DNA of 64,000 bases from Sphingomonas jeddahensis (GCF_001981525.1 NZ_MPSB01000005.1:124001-188000); one strand, 5' to 3'; positions 34,576 to 46,858 are shown, counted from the stretch's first letter. Made by a program: numbers and translations. Notes: generated by a model from the letters alone, not told the origin.

Positions 34576-36924
34576 GTGACCTTCGCCACCGCGCGCCGCG
34601 CGCTGCTTCTGTCCGCCACCGCAATGCTGGCGCTGCCGGCCGTTGCCACCGCTCAGACGGCTGATCCGTCGCAGGCCAATCAGGCTGCGTCACTCGCCAC
34701 GGCGACCGATAGCGGCCTCGACGAGATCGTCGTCACCGCGGAGCGTCGCGAGGAGAACCTGCAGAACGTGCCGGTGTCGGTCAGCGCGCTGCGCGGCGAT
34801 GCGCTGCGTCAGTTCCAGTCGGGCGGCGAGGACATCGTCGCGCTCGCCGGCCGCGTTCCCGGCCTGTATGCCGAGACGACCACCGGCCGCATCTTCCCGC
34901 GGTTCTACATCCGCGGCCTCGGCAATATCGACTTCTATCTCGGCGCGTCGCAGCCGGTGTCGATCATCCAGGACGATATCGTCCTCGAACATGTCGTGCT
35001 GAAGTCGAACCCGGTGTTTGACGTGGCGCAGGTCGAGGTACTGCGCGGTCCGCAGGGCTCGCTGTTCGGCCGCAACACGACCGCCGGCATCATCAAGTTC
35101 GACACGATCCGCCCGTCGATGGATTTCCAGGCACGCGGCAACTTCTCCTACGGCAGCTACAACACCGTCACCGCTGACGTCGGCGTCGGTGGCCCGATCG
35201 TGCAGGACAAGGTCGCGTTCCGCGTGTCCGGCCTGTACCAGCGCCGCGACGACTGGATCGACAACAATTTCACCGGCACCGGCTTTGACGGCACCCGCGG
35301 CGGCAAGGATGCGCTGGGCGGCTTCGAGGAGAAGGACGCGCGTCTCCAACTGCTGTTCACGCCGATCGAGGATCTCTCGATCAACCTGTCGGGCCATTAT
35401 CGCGATTATGACGGTACCTCGACGATCTTCTATCGCAACGCACTGCCGATGGGGAACAACAAGCCCAAGAGCCGCCGCGACCGGACCTCGCAGGACGAGG
35501 CTTTCGACAACCGTCAGGCGTATGAAACTTACGGCGGATCGGCGAATATCGCGTGGGATTTCGGCGGCATCACGCTGACCTCGATCACAGGCTATGAGAC
35601 CACCTCAGGCTTCAGCCGCGGTGACACCGACGGCGGCGCGGCGGTGAACTTCCCCGTCAATGGCGTGCCCAACGGCTACGGCCAGAGCCAGGGCAACGTG
35701 CGCGATCTCGATCAGTGGACACAGGAAGTGCGCCTCGCCAGCAGCGGCGACAGCGCCTTCAAGTGGCAGGTCGGCGGCTTCTATTTCGATAGCCGCGATA
35801 CGACCGATTTCTACCAGCGCCGCTTCTTCCTGACGGCGCCGTTCGTGGCGTCGAACCCGAACACCAACAATCCCGACAATTGGGTCCGCCTGCGCAACGT
35901 CAACACCTCCTGGGCGGTGTTCGGTCAGGCGAGCTACACCTTTGATCGCCTGACGCTGAGCGGCGGCGCGCGCTACACCGAGGATCGCAAGCGCACCAAC
36001 CTGGTGCGCGCGGCGATGACCGGCGCGACGGTGAACTTCCCCGCCACCGCGCCGCGCAACGTGCGCCTGGTCGGCAAGGAGCCGAGCTGGGATCTGTCGG
36101 CACTGTATGAGGTGGCGGATGACGTGAACGTCTTCGCTCGTGTCGCGCGCGGTTTCCGCGGCCCGACCATCCAGGGGCGCTCGGCGGTGTTCGGCTCGGC
36201 CTTCACGACGGCCGATTCCGAGACGATCATGTCGTACGAGCTTGGCTTCAAGAGCGAGCCGTTCTCGAATCTGCGCCTCAACGCCACCGCGTTCCACTGG
36301 AACGTCGATGACATCCAGCTCAACGGCAACGATGCCGACGGCAATGGCGTGCTGTTCAACGCCGACAAGGCGACCGCCTGGGGCGTCGAGGCGGAGCTGG
36401 AATGGCGCCCGATCCGCAACATCAGCTTCTCGCTGGGCGGCAACGTGCTGAAGACCGAGATCAAGGACGATCGCGTCTATGCGCCGGTTTGCGCCCTCAA
36501 CGGTCGCGTCACTTGCACCGTCGAGGATCCGACGATCACCCGCACGATCTTCGGATCGCCCGCAGTGCTGGCGCAGATCGACGGCAACCCGCTGCCCAAC
36601 GCGCCCAAGTGGCAGCTCAACGCCGCGGTCCGTTACGACATCCCCCTGTGGAACGAGGGAAATCTGTTCGTCTCGGGTGATTTCAACGTCCAGGGCTACA
36701 CGAACTTCGTGCTGTACAAGACGCGTGAGTTCTACTCGGACGGCAATTTCGAAACCGGTCTGAAGGTCGGTTATACCGATCCCGGCAACCGCTACGAAAT
36801 CGCCGCCTTCGGCCGCAACCTGTCCGGCGAGAAGAACCTGAAGGGCGTGATCGAGAACTACAACGCCGCGGTGTACAACGAACCGCGCATCATCGGTGTC
36901 AGCTTCGCGGTCAAGACGCGCTAA
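34576..36924 (+). CDS. TonB-dependent outer-membrane receptor
   Basis: A 782-residue receptor with a signal peptide (RRALLLSATAMLALPAVATAQ), a plug domain after EIVVTAERREENLQNVPVSVSAL, and a beta-barrel with many aromatic-ended strands through the C-terminal PRIIGVSFAVKTR. GPQGSLFGRNTTAGIIKFDT near residue 170 is the conserved plug motif. It imports an unknown substrate, such as a siderophore or plant-derived compound, using TonB energy. The GTG start has AAGGGG 12 bases upstream; the open frame continues to 34504 without similarity. It sits convergent with a LytT-type regulator. Confidence 0.9.
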   Translation: MTFATARRALLLSATAMLALPAVATAQTADPSQANQAASLATATDSGLDEIVVTAERREENLQNVPVSVSALRGDALRQFQSGGEDIVALAGRVPGLYAETTTGRIFPRFYIRGLGNIDFYLGASQPVSIIQDDIVLEHVVLKSNPVFDVAQVEVLRGPQGSLFGRNTTAGIIKFDTIRPSMDFQARGNFSYGSYNTVTADVGVGGPIVQDKVAFRVSGLYQRRDDWIDNNFTGTGFDGTRGGKDALGGFEEKDARLQLLFTPIEDLSINLSGHYRDYDGTSTIFYRNALPMGNNKPKSRRDRTSQDEAFDNRQAYETYGGSANIAWDFGGITLTSITGYETTSGFSRGDTDGGAAVNFPVNGVPNGYGQSQGNVRDLDQWTQEVRLASSGDSAFKWQVGGFYFDSRDTTDFYQRRFFLTAPFVASNPNTNNPDNWVRLRNVNTSWAVFGQASYTFDRLTLSGGARYTEDRKRTNLVRAAMTGATVNFPATAPRNVRLVGKEPSWDLSALYEVADDVNVFARVARGFRGPTIQGRSAVFGSAFTTADSETIMSYELGFKSEPFSNLRLNATAFHWNVDDIQLNGNDADGNGVLFNADKATAWGVEAELEWRPIRNISFSLGGNVLKTEIKDDRVYAPVCALNGRVTCTVEDPTITRTIFGSPAVLAQIDGNPLPNAPKWQLNAAVRYDIPLWNEGNLFVSGDFNVQGYTNFVLYKTREFYSDGNFETGLKVGYTDPGNRYEIAAFGRNLSGEKNLKGVIENYNAAVYNEPRIIGVSFAVKTR

Positions 36925-36933
36925 TCGGGGGAG

Positions 36934-36959
36934 GGTCGGGCGACCAACGTCGTCCGGCC
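36934..36959. terminator. Hairpin between the convergent TonB receptor and lytT-like gene
   Basis: GGTCGGGCGAC (36934-36944) pairs with GTCGTCCGGCC (36949-36959) around CAAC with two G-U pairs. It lies 10 bases after the receptor stop and 8 bases before the stop of the opposite gene. The T-run is absent on both strands, so this is a weak call. Confidence 0.4.
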
Positions 36960-36967
36960 TCACCTCA

Positions 36968-37768
36968 TCAATGAACGAAGCGCGCCACCACGTCGCGATA
37001 GCTGCGGCTCACCTTCACCTGCGCGCCTGAATCGAGCACCAGGAAACATTCGCCATTGGTATGCGGCTTCACCTGCCGCACCTGATCGAGGTTGACGATC
37101 GTCGAGCGGTGCACCCGCTGGAACCGTCGCGGATCGAGCCGCTTTTCCAGATCCTTCATCGTCTCGCGCAGGATCAGCGTGTTGTCCGCCGTCTTGATGC
37201 ACATGTAATCGCCCGCTGCCTCGACGATCTCGATCGTATCGACATCGACGCGGAAGATTTGCCCGCGATCCTTGACGTTGATCAGCTTCTCGAATCGGCT
37301 TGATGTGTGCCCGTCGCCACCATCTACGATCTCGGCCGCCGCTTCGGGCGCGTGCTCTGCCAGCGCCTCCTTCAGCTTCTCCGCTTCGCCGACGCTCGAT
37401 TTCTCGGCGAGCCGCAGGCGCACGCGATCCAGCGTGTCGGCGAGCCGCGCTTCCTCCACCGGCTTCATTAGATAATCCACCGCCTGCGCCTCGAACGCGC
37501 GCAACGCATGGTCCGAATAAGCGGTGACGAACACGAACAGCGGCGGCTCCACCTCCATCAGCCCCTGGACGACGGAAAAGCCGTCGAAGCCGGGCATCTG
37601 GATGTCAAGGAAGACGAGATCGGGCTTGTGGGTCTTGATCGCGCTAATCGCTTCGCGCCCGTTCTGGCACTTGGCGATGATCTCGACGTCGTCGTGCGGC
37701 TCCAGCCGGAGCTCGAGGCCCTGGATCGCGAGCGGCTCGTCGTCGACGAGAATGGTGCGGATGGTCAT
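36968..37768 (-). CDS. LytTR family response regulator
   Basis: A 266-residue response regulator. The receiver has D9/D10, the phospho-acceptor D55 in LVFLDIQMPG, and K102 in YLMKPVEEARL. After a linker of about 30 residues rich in Ala and Glu comes a LytTR DNA-binding domain (about 160-266) with RVDVDTIEIVEAAGDYMCIKT and RFQRVHRSTIVNLDQV. It is expected to bind DNA after phosphorylation by the adjacent LytS-type kinase. The kinase stop lies 87 bases upstream of its start. Confidence 0.92.
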   Translation of the reverse strand: MTIRTILVDDEPLAIQGLELRLEPHDDVEIIAKCQNGREAISAIKTHKPDLVFLDIQMPGFDGFSVVQGLMEVEPPLFVFVTAYSDHALRAFEAQAVDYLMKPVEEARLADTLDRVRLRLAEKSSVGEAEKLKEALAEHAPEAAAEIVDGGDGHTSSRFEKLINVKDRGQIFRVDVDTIEIVEAAGDYMCIKTADNTLILRETMKDLEKRLDPRRFQRVHRSTIVNLDQVRQVKPHTNGECFLVLDSGAQVKVSRSYRDVVARFVH

Positions 37769-37855
37769 GGTAACGTCGTTCTCCGATGCGATGCCGCCTG
37801 GCCGTGACGATCGGCCGAGCGGTGATCAAACTTCACGCCCCCGAAATTTCCCTTT

Positions 37856-38974
37856 TTACCCCAAGTGAAACGGTATCTCGATCTCCACGCCGAAGCCCCC
37901 TGCTGGCATGGCGCGGATTTCAAAACGGTGATCCGTCCCGAATGATTGGACCAGTCTCTCCCTGATATTGGCAATGCCGACGCCGGTTGAAAGGCTCGGC
38001 TTGTTCTTTGTCGGCTGCAAGCCCGGGCCCGTATCCGATACGCCGATCCGCACCCGATCACCGACCAGCCGCGCAGTGACGCAGATTTCCGCTCCTTCCT
38101 CCTTGGGCGTGACGGCATATTTGATCGCATTCTCGACCAGCGGCTGGAGCAGCAGCGACGGCAGGCGCGCGCGCTCCGCCGCGGGATCGATCTCGAACTT
38201 GGGGCGCAGGCGATCCTCGAAGCGCATTTTCTCGATCTCGAGATAAAGCTTCAGCGTCTCCACTTCCTGCGACAGCGGCACATGCGCGGTCGGCTCATTG
38301 GCAAGCGTGTAGCGCAGAAAGCTCGACAGCCGGCTGAGCATCGCGTTGGCCCGTTCGGTCTGCTTGAGCAGCACCAGGGTCGAGATCGAGTTCAGCGTGT
38401 TAAACAGGAAATGCGGGTTGAGCTGGTAACGCAGCATGGCGAGCTGCGCCGAGGACGCCTGGGTCTCCAGATGCTGGAGCTGATCGATCTGTTCCTCGAC
38501 GATCAGATAGAAATTGATCCCGAAATAGAGCGCGGACCAGCCGGCGAGCACCGTGAAGTTGAGGAACAGCGCCCCGATCAACAGCGTCACGTCGACGCCG
38601 GGTGTCGGCAATGCAATGAAGCTGAACGAAAAGGTGTCAAGCAACGCATAGAGGAAGGTTGCCGCGCCAAGCGTCATCACGGTCAGGATGATCGCGGTGA
38701 TGCGCGGCAACCCCCGATAATAGCCGTAGAGCACGGAAAGCAGCAGCGTGATGCAATAGCCGACGATCGTCTCGACAATGTTGGTGATGACGCCTTTCAG
38801 CGTAAAGCCGTTCGAGATCGACGAGACCGTGCGCAGGATCAGATAGCCTGACCAGCCGGCCGCCTGAAGGATCCAGAAGGCCCGCGACTTGTCTTCGAAG
38901 AACGGCCGAACCGTTAAATTGCTCGGCCGGATCGGCGAGGCCGAAGGAGCAGGAGCGGGGAGCGTCGACGCCAT
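37856..38974 (-). CDS. LytS-type sensor histidine kinase
   Basis: A 372-residue kinase of the His_kinase (PF06580) family. About four hydrophobic segments lie between residues 35 and 158, with no periplasmic sensor domain. QLNPHFLFNTLNSIS holds the phospho-accepting H188; LLLQPLVENAIKYAV is the N-box; VSDTGPGL and GVGIANIRERL are G-boxes. It should phosphorylate the LytTR regulator encoded next. The ATG at 38974 follows AGAGGG; the frame is open to 39010. The signal may be membrane state or a ligand of the membrane domain. Confidence 0.9.
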   Translation of the reverse strand: MASTLPAPAPSASPIRPSNLTVRPFFEDKSRAFWILQAAGWSGYLILRTVSSISNGFTLKGVITNIVETIVGYCITLLLSVLYGYYRGLPRITAIILTVMTLGAATFLYALLDTFSFSFIALPTPGVDVTLLIGALFLNFTVLAGWSALYFGINFYLIVEEQIDQLQHLETQASSAQLAMLRYQLNPHFLFNTLNSISTLVLLKQTERANAMLSRLSSFLRYTLANEPTAHVPLSQEVETLKLYLEIEKMRFEDRLRPKFEIDPAAERARLPSLLLQPLVENAIKYAVTPKEEGAEICVTARLVGDRVRIGVSDTGPGLQPTKNKPSLSTGVGIANIRERLVQSFGTDHRFEIRAMPAGGFGVEIEIPFHLG

Positions 38975-39008
38975 CCAACGCCCTCTACACGCCTGTTCGC
39001 CGCGGCGC

Positions 39009-39048
39009 AAAAGGAAGGGCCGCCGCTTGCGGGTGCAAGCGGCGGCCC
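39009..39048 (-). terminator. Strong terminator after the Oar-like receptor gene
   Basis: GGGCCGCCGCTTGC (39017-39030) and GCAAGCGGCGGCCC (39035-39048) form a perfect 14-pair stem with a 4-base loop. Read leftward it is followed by TTCCTTTT. It lies 26 bases beyond the receptor stop and before the kinase gene, so the kinase-regulator pair probably has its own promoter. Confidence 0.8.
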
Positions 39049-39074
39049 TGGAGATTCAGCCTGTTATGCGCGGA

Positions 39075-42000
39075 TCAGAACTTGAAGCGCGCACCCAGGC
39101 GGATGAAGTACAGTGACGGACGGATTTCCGGAGCCGCATCGTTCGGACGGACTGCGCCCGAATAGCGGTATTGTGCGCACGGCTGGTTCGTCGAGGTGTT
39201 GATCTGGCCCGTTCCGGGCGCCGTCCCGGTCGGCACCGCGGCGCTCAGGCACTGAACGCGAACCACGTCCTCGATGTAGGGGAACACGGCCTGCCGGAAC
39301 CCGCCCCAATTCTTGTTGAGCAGGTTAGGCACGTTCTGGATGTCCGCGAAGACCGACAGCTTCGAATTGCCGAGGAACGTCGGAATTTCCTGCTCCAGAT
39401 GCAAGTCGATCCGAGTGTAGGCCCGGGCACGAGCAACGTTACGCGGCGCGATCTTCCCGCGGTACTTCTTCAGCACCGAGTCGTTGATCAAAGATTCGAC
39501 CGCATCCTGCGTTGCCTGCGAGTCATAGCTGACGAGCGCGTCGCCGCCGGCCTGCGGCACGTAGAGGAGATGACGGTCGTCACGGCCCGTCAGGCCGAAG
39601 ACGGCGCTGCGCTGCGTGCTGCCGAAATCTTCCATCGTGTAGCTATACGGACGACCCGCCTGGGTTTCGCCGAACAGCTGGACGATAGTGCGAGCATCAC
39701 CGAAGAGGGCGCGGTCGAAGCCGACGCCATATTTGAACGCCCAGGCGACCTGATCGTTAGCGGTGCCATAAGCGGCCCGATCGCCGAAGAACGCCCCGTT
39801 CGCGTAGTTCGAACCCGCCGTCGACGACGTCGCCGGGGTCTCGTCCTTCACGTCTTGCAACGAGTAGGCGAAGTTCAGCATCAGGCCGAAGTCAAACGTC
39901 TTATCGACCCGAACCACACCGACGTGGCTGCGACCGCGATCCCCGTTGCGCAGAACGATGTCGGTATTGGTGTTGGTGCCCACCGATGGCAGCGGACCAA
40001 AGCGCGGGCGGCCGTCTGGCAGGGTGCCAATCTGGGTGGAACGATAATCGACGAACTGGATCGAGTCCTTTGTGCGGCTGAAGTAATAGTCCGCACCGAA
40101 GCGCCAGCCGCCACCCAGGAAGTCACGCGGCGTCCAGTCGGCCGACAGAGTTGCCTTGTAAACCGACGGGATGCGGAAATCGCGATCGAGCGCATTGATG
40201 TTGGCGAGCGGGTTGGCACCGGTGTTCGGGATCAGCCCCTGAAGCTGCGTCGGGATGCTGCTGCCGGACACGTTGTTCAGAATGGCTGCGCCGACCGCCG
40301 GATCGAGGAACCCGCCGTTCACGGTGAAGCCGGTAGCCGTCCGCTGGATGTTGACCGAGTTGATCCCGACGCCGCCAACGCCGGCACCTGCGTTCGAGTA
40401 GCTGTTCGACAGGTACACGTCAGGCGTACCGCCGCCAAAGATGCCGAAACCGCCACGCAGCTTCACGTCGTCGATTGGTTCCCAGTTTACGCCGATGCGG
40501 GGCTGGAAGAGGCCAATACCCTTGAAGTTCTTGGTATTCGGGAAGCCGTAGCGCTGCTGGAAGCCGGCGTTGAACGGGATGTCGTTCGCGGCGTCGAACA
40601 AGTCGTAGCGCATGCCGAACGAGGCGTTGAGGCGATCGGTAATCTGCCAATCGTCCTGAATGCCAAACGTGTACTGACGATACTTGAAGTCCGCTGCCGC
40701 GTCGTTGACGTCACCCGATGCAGGACGCTGGAAGGTCACCGAATTGGCGCGACGTGACTGGAAGTCCGCCAGCGAGTCGAAATAGTAATTGCCGGTCGTG
40801 TTCTGCAGGAACAGGTTGAAGACACGGATCTCATCATACTGCGCGAACGCCCTGAGATCATGACCGTTCATGTTCAGGCGGGCGAGCACGGAACCCGAGT
40901 AGGTGTCGGTGTAGAATTCGTTCGACTGGCGCGAGCTGTCCGGACCGAAGAAGAGGCGTGCTGCACCGTTGGTGCACTGGTTGGCCGCGCCGCCCGAGGT
41001 CGCGTCGGTGCAAACGCCGAACTGCGCAAATTCATTGCCGTTCAGCGAAAGCGCGCCCCGCTCGTAGCTCTTGTAGAGGAAGCGAGCCTCGGTCGAAAAA
41101 GCTTCTGTCCACTGGGAATTCAACTGCGCGATGCCGGCGCGCAGCAGCTCGGTTGCCTTGTAGGCGTTCGAGGACAAGCCGTAGGAGGGCTGCGAGTTGC
41201 TGGTGCTCGAGTTCTGAAGGAAGTTCGCTTCGTCGTACGCGTTGATGTAGCTCAGCGACAAGCGATGGTCGTCGTTGATGTTCCAGGTGATCTTGCCGAC
41301 GATCTTCTCGTCCTTTTCGGTCGAGGTCAGCAGCGGCGTGCCGGCGTCGAAACCATAGACCGAGTTGGCGACACCGGCGACGGTGTCGATCAAGCCCTGC
41401 GTCAGACCCGGAACCTGGCCGGGCGTAGGCGACAGCGGGTTGCCTTCGGTGTTCTTCTCACCCGAGATCATGAAGAACAATTTGTCCTTGATGAGCGGGC
41501 CCGAAAGCGTCGCACCATAGGTCTCGCTCTTGAAGTCGAGATTGGTGTCGATGCCGCGACCGATGCGCTCGCCGGTCAGGCCGTCCGTGTTCTGGCTGTA
41601 GAAGGCGTTGCCGTGGAACTCGTTGGTGCCGGTGGTCAGGATCGCGTCGATCGCGCCGCCCAGGAAGTTGCCCTGGCGCACGTCATACGGTGCGACCGAG
41701 GTGCTGAACTGACCAATCGAGTCGAGCGGCACCGGGCCACGACGGGTGGGGTTCGCGTCCGGGTTGAGACCGAAGTTGTCGGACACGACAACGCCGTCGA
41801 TCGAGAACCGGTTGTAGCGCGGGTTGATGCCGGCGAACGAGATCGAGCGGCCACCACCGGCAGTTTCTTCGAAGCGCGCGAACGGATCGCGGCGGGCGAG
41901 GTCACGAATGTCGCGATTGATCGAGGCGACCCGGCCGATCTCGCGCTGGGTCAGGACGGTCTGTGGGCCGTCCGACGTGACGCCGCCGCGCGACAGCGCA

Positions 42001-42362
42001 GATGCGGTGACGACGATGTCGTCGCCGGCTTCGCTGCTGGCGAGGTCGATCGGGAGGTCGTAAGGCTGACCGACGACCGTGAACACGTCGGTCACGGTCG
42101 AGCCGCCCGAGGCGCTTGCCACTTCGATGCTGTAGGGGCCGCCCGGACGCAGATTGCCGACGCTATAGGCGCCGTTCGCATCAGTGGTGGTGGTGGTGCG
42201 ACGGTTCGTGCCGGTGTCGATCACCGTCACCGTGGCGCCCGCAACCGGCGCCCCCGCTGCGCTGACGCTGCCGCGGATGGTGGAGGTCGTCTCCTGAGCC
42301 ATCGCACCAGCCGGCGCGATGAGCGCGACCACGGCCGCACCCAAGAACAGGTTATGTCGCAT
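39075..42362 (-). CDS. Oar-like TonB-dependent receptor with carboxypeptidase-regulatory domain
   Basis: A 1095-residue outer-membrane protein. A signal peptide (FLGAAVVALIAPAGAMAQ) is followed by a carboxypeptidase-regulatory-like beta domain (about 25-110: IRGSVSAAGAPVAGATVTV, DANGAYSVGNLRPGGPYSIEV). The plug begins at DDIVVTASALSR, and a large barrel ends SLYFIRLGARFKF with the terminal phenylalanine needed for BAM insertion. Oar-type receptors import large molecules such as peptides or proteins; the substrate here is unknown. AAGGGG precedes the ATG. Confidence 0.9.
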   Translation of the reverse strand: MRHNLFLGAAVVALIAPAGAMAQETTSTIRGSVSAAGAPVAGATVTVIDTGTNRRTTTTTDANGAYSVGNLRPGGPYSIEVASASGGSTVTDVFTVVGQPYDLPIDLASSEAGDDIVVTASALSRGGVTSDGPQTVLTQREIGRVASINRDIRDLARRDPFARFEETAGGGRSISFAGINPRYNRFSIDGVVVSDNFGLNPDANPTRRGPVPLDSIGQFSTSVAPYDVRQGNFLGGAIDAILTTGTNEFHGNAFYSQNTDGLTGERIGRGIDTNLDFKSETYGATLSGPLIKDKLFFMISGEKNTEGNPLSPTPGQVPGLTQGLIDTVAGVANSVYGFDAGTPLLTSTEKDEKIVGKITWNINDDHRLSLSYINAYDEANFLQNSSTSNSQPSYGLSSNAYKATELLRAGIAQLNSQWTEAFSTEARFLYKSYERGALSLNGNEFAQFGVCTDATSGGAANQCTNGAARLFFGPDSSRQSNEFYTDTYSGSVLARLNMNGHDLRAFAQYDEIRVFNLFLQNTTGNYYFDSLADFQSRRANSVTFQRPASGDVNDAAADFKYRQYTFGIQDDWQITDRLNASFGMRYDLFDAANDIPFNAGFQQRYGFPNTKNFKGIGLFQPRIGVNWEPIDDVKLRGGFGIFGGGTPDVYLSNSYSNAGAGVGGVGINSVNIQRTATGFTVNGGFLDPAVGAAILNNVSGSSIPTQLQGLIPNTGANPLANINALDRDFRIPSVYKATLSADWTPRDFLGGGWRFGADYYFSRTKDSIQFVDYRSTQIGTLPDGRPRFGPLPSVGTNTNTDIVLRNGDRGRSHVGVVRVDKTFDFGLMLNFAYSLQDVKDETPATSSTAGSNYANGAFFGDRAAYGTANDQVAWAFKYGVGFDRALFGDARTIVQLFGETQAGRPYSYTMEDFGSTQRSAVFGLTGRDDRHLLYVPQAGGDALVSYDSQATQDAVESLINDSVLKKYRGKIAPRNVARARAYTRIDLHLEQEIPTFLGNSKLSVFADIQNVPNLLNKNWGGFRQAVFPYIEDVVRVQCLSAAVPTGTAPGTGQINTSTNQPCAQYRYSGAVRPNDAAPEIRPSLYFIRLGARFKF

Positions 42363-42556
42363 CTGTATTCCCCTTGCGAGCGCGTTCGCTCTGTTGCGTC
42401 CGGTACGTGCTTCTGATCCGGTCCAGGGTCGTTTGCACGACCCTTCCGGCGCGCCGATGGGCTTGTAATATTTCGCTTCGATGACAATCGGGAGGGGATT
42501 TCACGCGGAACCCAATTCCGCTTCGCTGCGTTGCAAAAAGGCGACAGCTATGTCCA

Positions 42557-44692
<2,136 letters not shown>

Positions 44693-44746
44693 CTAGCCCG
44701 TTCGCCCCGATATTGTCGAAGGCGAACGGGAGGACCGGACAGGTGA

Positions 44747-46324
44747 TCAGTGCGTTCCAGGTACCTTGGGTTCGACGCCGTGCACCGCCTCATCCTCATG
44801 CACCTCGATGATGCCGCGGCCGAGGTGCGACGCGCGGTAGCTGTAGCCATAATAGATCAAAAGGCCGACCGCGCCCCAGATCGGCAGCACCAGCATCGCG
44901 TCCAGCGGCAGGTTGAAGAACAGGAAGATGCATCCCGCGATCGTGAGCGGCCCCATCAGCCATAGCGCCGGCGTGCGGAAGTCGCGCCGACGATCCGGTG
45001 CAGTGCGGCGCAGGATCATCACCGCAAACGCCACCATCATGAAGGCATAAAGCGTGCCCGCATTGGCGATGTCGGCCAGCTTTCCGACCGGCAGGAACGC
45101 TGCCGCGAACGCTACCGCAGCGCCGGTCAGCGCCGTAACGATATAGGGCGTCTTCCACTTCGGGTGCACGGCGGAGAGCTTCTCCGGCAACAGGCCATCG
45201 CGGCTCATCACGAAAAAGATGCGCGTCTGGCCGAACATCAGGATCAGGATCACCGACGGCAGCGCCAGGAAAGCGGCAATGCCAAGCATGTTGCCGACGC
45301 CCGACCAGCCGATCTGGCGCAGCACATGGGCGAGCGCCTCGTTCGAGCAGACGAGCGGCAGATCATTTGCAGCGAAGGTGGCGCACTGGCGCGCCAGTTC
45401 CTCCGACCCGGCCGGGAAGGGAACGCCGTTCGGCCCCAGGATCGGCTGGCCGCCAACAGTGCCGATCGCGCCAGCCGCGACGAGAATGTAGAAGATGGTG
45501 CAGAACAGCAGCGAACCGACCAAACCGATCGGCACGTTGCGCTGCGGATTCTTGGTTTCCTCCGCCGCAGTCGAGACCGCATCGAAGCCGACATAGGCGA
45601 AGAAGATCGTCGCAGCGGCGCCCACCGCCCCCAAACCCGAGCCGAAGCCGCCAAACACGCCGGCCGGCAGGAAGGGATTGAACTTGTCGGTGGAGAATTG
45701 GTCTGACGGCAGCGTCAGCAGGACAAAGGCGGTAAGCGCGGTCACCTTGATCGCGACCAGCACCGCATTGACCCGCGCGCTTTCCGTGGTGCCGACCATC
45801 AGCAGCCAGGTGATGAGCAGCGAGATCAAGACCGCGGGCAGGTTGATGAACCCACCTTCCACGCCCCCCAGCGCCAAGGGCGCGCCGGACAGCCACGCGG
45901 GCAAGTGTATCCCCAGGAATTCATTGAGGATCGTGCCCGTGAAATAGCCCGACCAGCCGACCGACACCGCACTGGCGGCGACGGCATATTCGAGGATCAG
46001 CGCCCAGCCGACCGTCCAGGCCAGCACCTCGCCCATTGTCGAATAGGTGTAGGTATAAGCGGATCCGGCGACCGGAATCATCGCGGCGATTTCGGCGTAG
46101 CAGAAGGCGGCGACGATGCAGATCGCGCCGGCAATCGCAAAGGCGAGCATCAGGCCGGGTCCGGCCTTTTGCGCGCCGGCGGAGGTCAGCACGAAGATGC
46201 CGGTGCCGATGACGCAGCCGATGCCAAACAAGGTGAGCTGGAACCAGCCCAAGGTGCGATGCAACGACTTCTTCTCGGCAGTCGCCAGAATGGCGTCGAG
46301 CGGCTTAACTCGGCCAAAGATCAT
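44747..46324 (-). CDS. APC family cationic amino acid permease-like transporter
   Basis: A 525-residue transporter with about 12 membrane segments. LGWFQLTLFGIGCVIGTGIFVLTSAG is the APC substrate-binding helix 1 with the GxGIF break, and AFFAYVGFDAVSTAAEETKNPQRNVPIG is the helix-6 to helix-7 signature of CAT-type permeases. It imports amino acids with protons; the exact substrate is unknown. The C-terminus has an acidic, His-containing tail (VHEDEAVHGVEPK). It lies between ligA and hinT with about 60-140 base gaps. Confidence 0.9.
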   Translation of the reverse strand: MIFGRVKPLDAILATAEKKSLHRTLGWFQLTLFGIGCVIGTGIFVLTSAGAQKAGPGLMLAFAIAGAICIVAAFCYAEIAAMIPVAGSAYTYTYSTMGEVLAWTVGWALILEYAVAASAVSVGWSGYFTGTILNEFLGIHLPAWLSGAPLALGGVEGGFINLPAVLISLLITWLLMVGTTESARVNAVLVAIKVTALTAFVLLTLPSDQFSTDKFNPFLPAGVFGGFGSGLGAVGAAATIFFAYVGFDAVSTAAEETKNPQRNVPIGLVGSLLFCTIFYILVAAGAIGTVGGQPILGPNGVPFPAGSEELARQCATFAANDLPLVCSNEALAHVLRQIGWSGVGNMLGIAAFLALPSVILILMFGQTRIFFVMSRDGLLPEKLSAVHPKWKTPYIVTALTGAAVAFAAAFLPVGKLADIANAGTLYAFMMVAFAVMILRRTAPDRRRDFRTPALWLMGPLTIAGCIFLFFNLPLDAMLVLPIWGAVGLLIYYGYSYRASHLGRGIIEVHEDEAVHGVEPKVPGTH

Positions 46325-46465
46325 GTGCGGCCCATCCCCCGGGGTGCGCGGCCTTATCCGACCGCTGATGTCACGAAAGGTTGGAACCTAGCGGGAGATC
46401 GGCGGCGCGCAAAGCCTTTGAGGGCGTTCCGTCGCGCGGGTGCGACATTTTAGTTACGTCCTTGA

Positions 46466-46858
46466 CTATCCACGGCCATCGTTCTGCACCAGCATCGGGC
46501 CAAGGGGCCGGCCAGCGAGGATGTGAACGTGCAGGTGCGGCACTTCCTGATGGCTGTGCGGACCAGCATTGGCGAGCAGGCGATAACCCGGTTCAACAAG
46601 CCCCGCCTCGCGCGCCACCAGGCCCACCGCGCGGACGAAGCCGGCGATCTCGGCATCGCTGGCGCGCATCGAGAAATCGTCCCAGCTGACGTACGGCCCT
46701 TTGGGGATCACCAGGATATGCGTCGGCGACCAGGGCGCGATGTCGTGGAACGCCAGCGCGTGATCGTCCTCATAGACCTTCTTCGAAGGGATCTCGCCAC
46801 GCAGGATGCGCGCGAAGATGTTCTGATCGTCATAGGGCAGGGTGGCATCGACGGGCAT
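46466..46858 (-). CDS. HIT family nucleotide-binding protein (HinT-like)
   Basis: A 130-residue histidine-triad hydrolase. The triad HLHVH is H108, H110, H112, followed by ILAGRPLGPM, and the N-terminus has NIFARILRGEIPSKKVYEDD, the HinT signature. HinT cleaves nucleoside phosphoramidates and acyl adenylates. The ATG at 46858 has GGAG at good distance; a GTG at 46867 overlaps the hisE stop. Its place after hisE is common in alphaproteobacteria. Confidence 0.92.
   Translation of the reverse strand: MPVDATLPYDDQNIFARILRGEIPSKKVYEDDHALAFHDIAPWSPTHILVIPKGPYVSWDDFSMRASDAEIAGFVRAVGLVAREAGLVEPGYRLLANAGPHSHQEVPHLHVHILAGRPLGPMLVQNDGRG

Noticed and set aside
40860..42416. 518-codon open frame opposite the Oar-like receptor
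   Set aside because: Shadow of third-position GC bias; no conserved motif and the receptor frame is intact.
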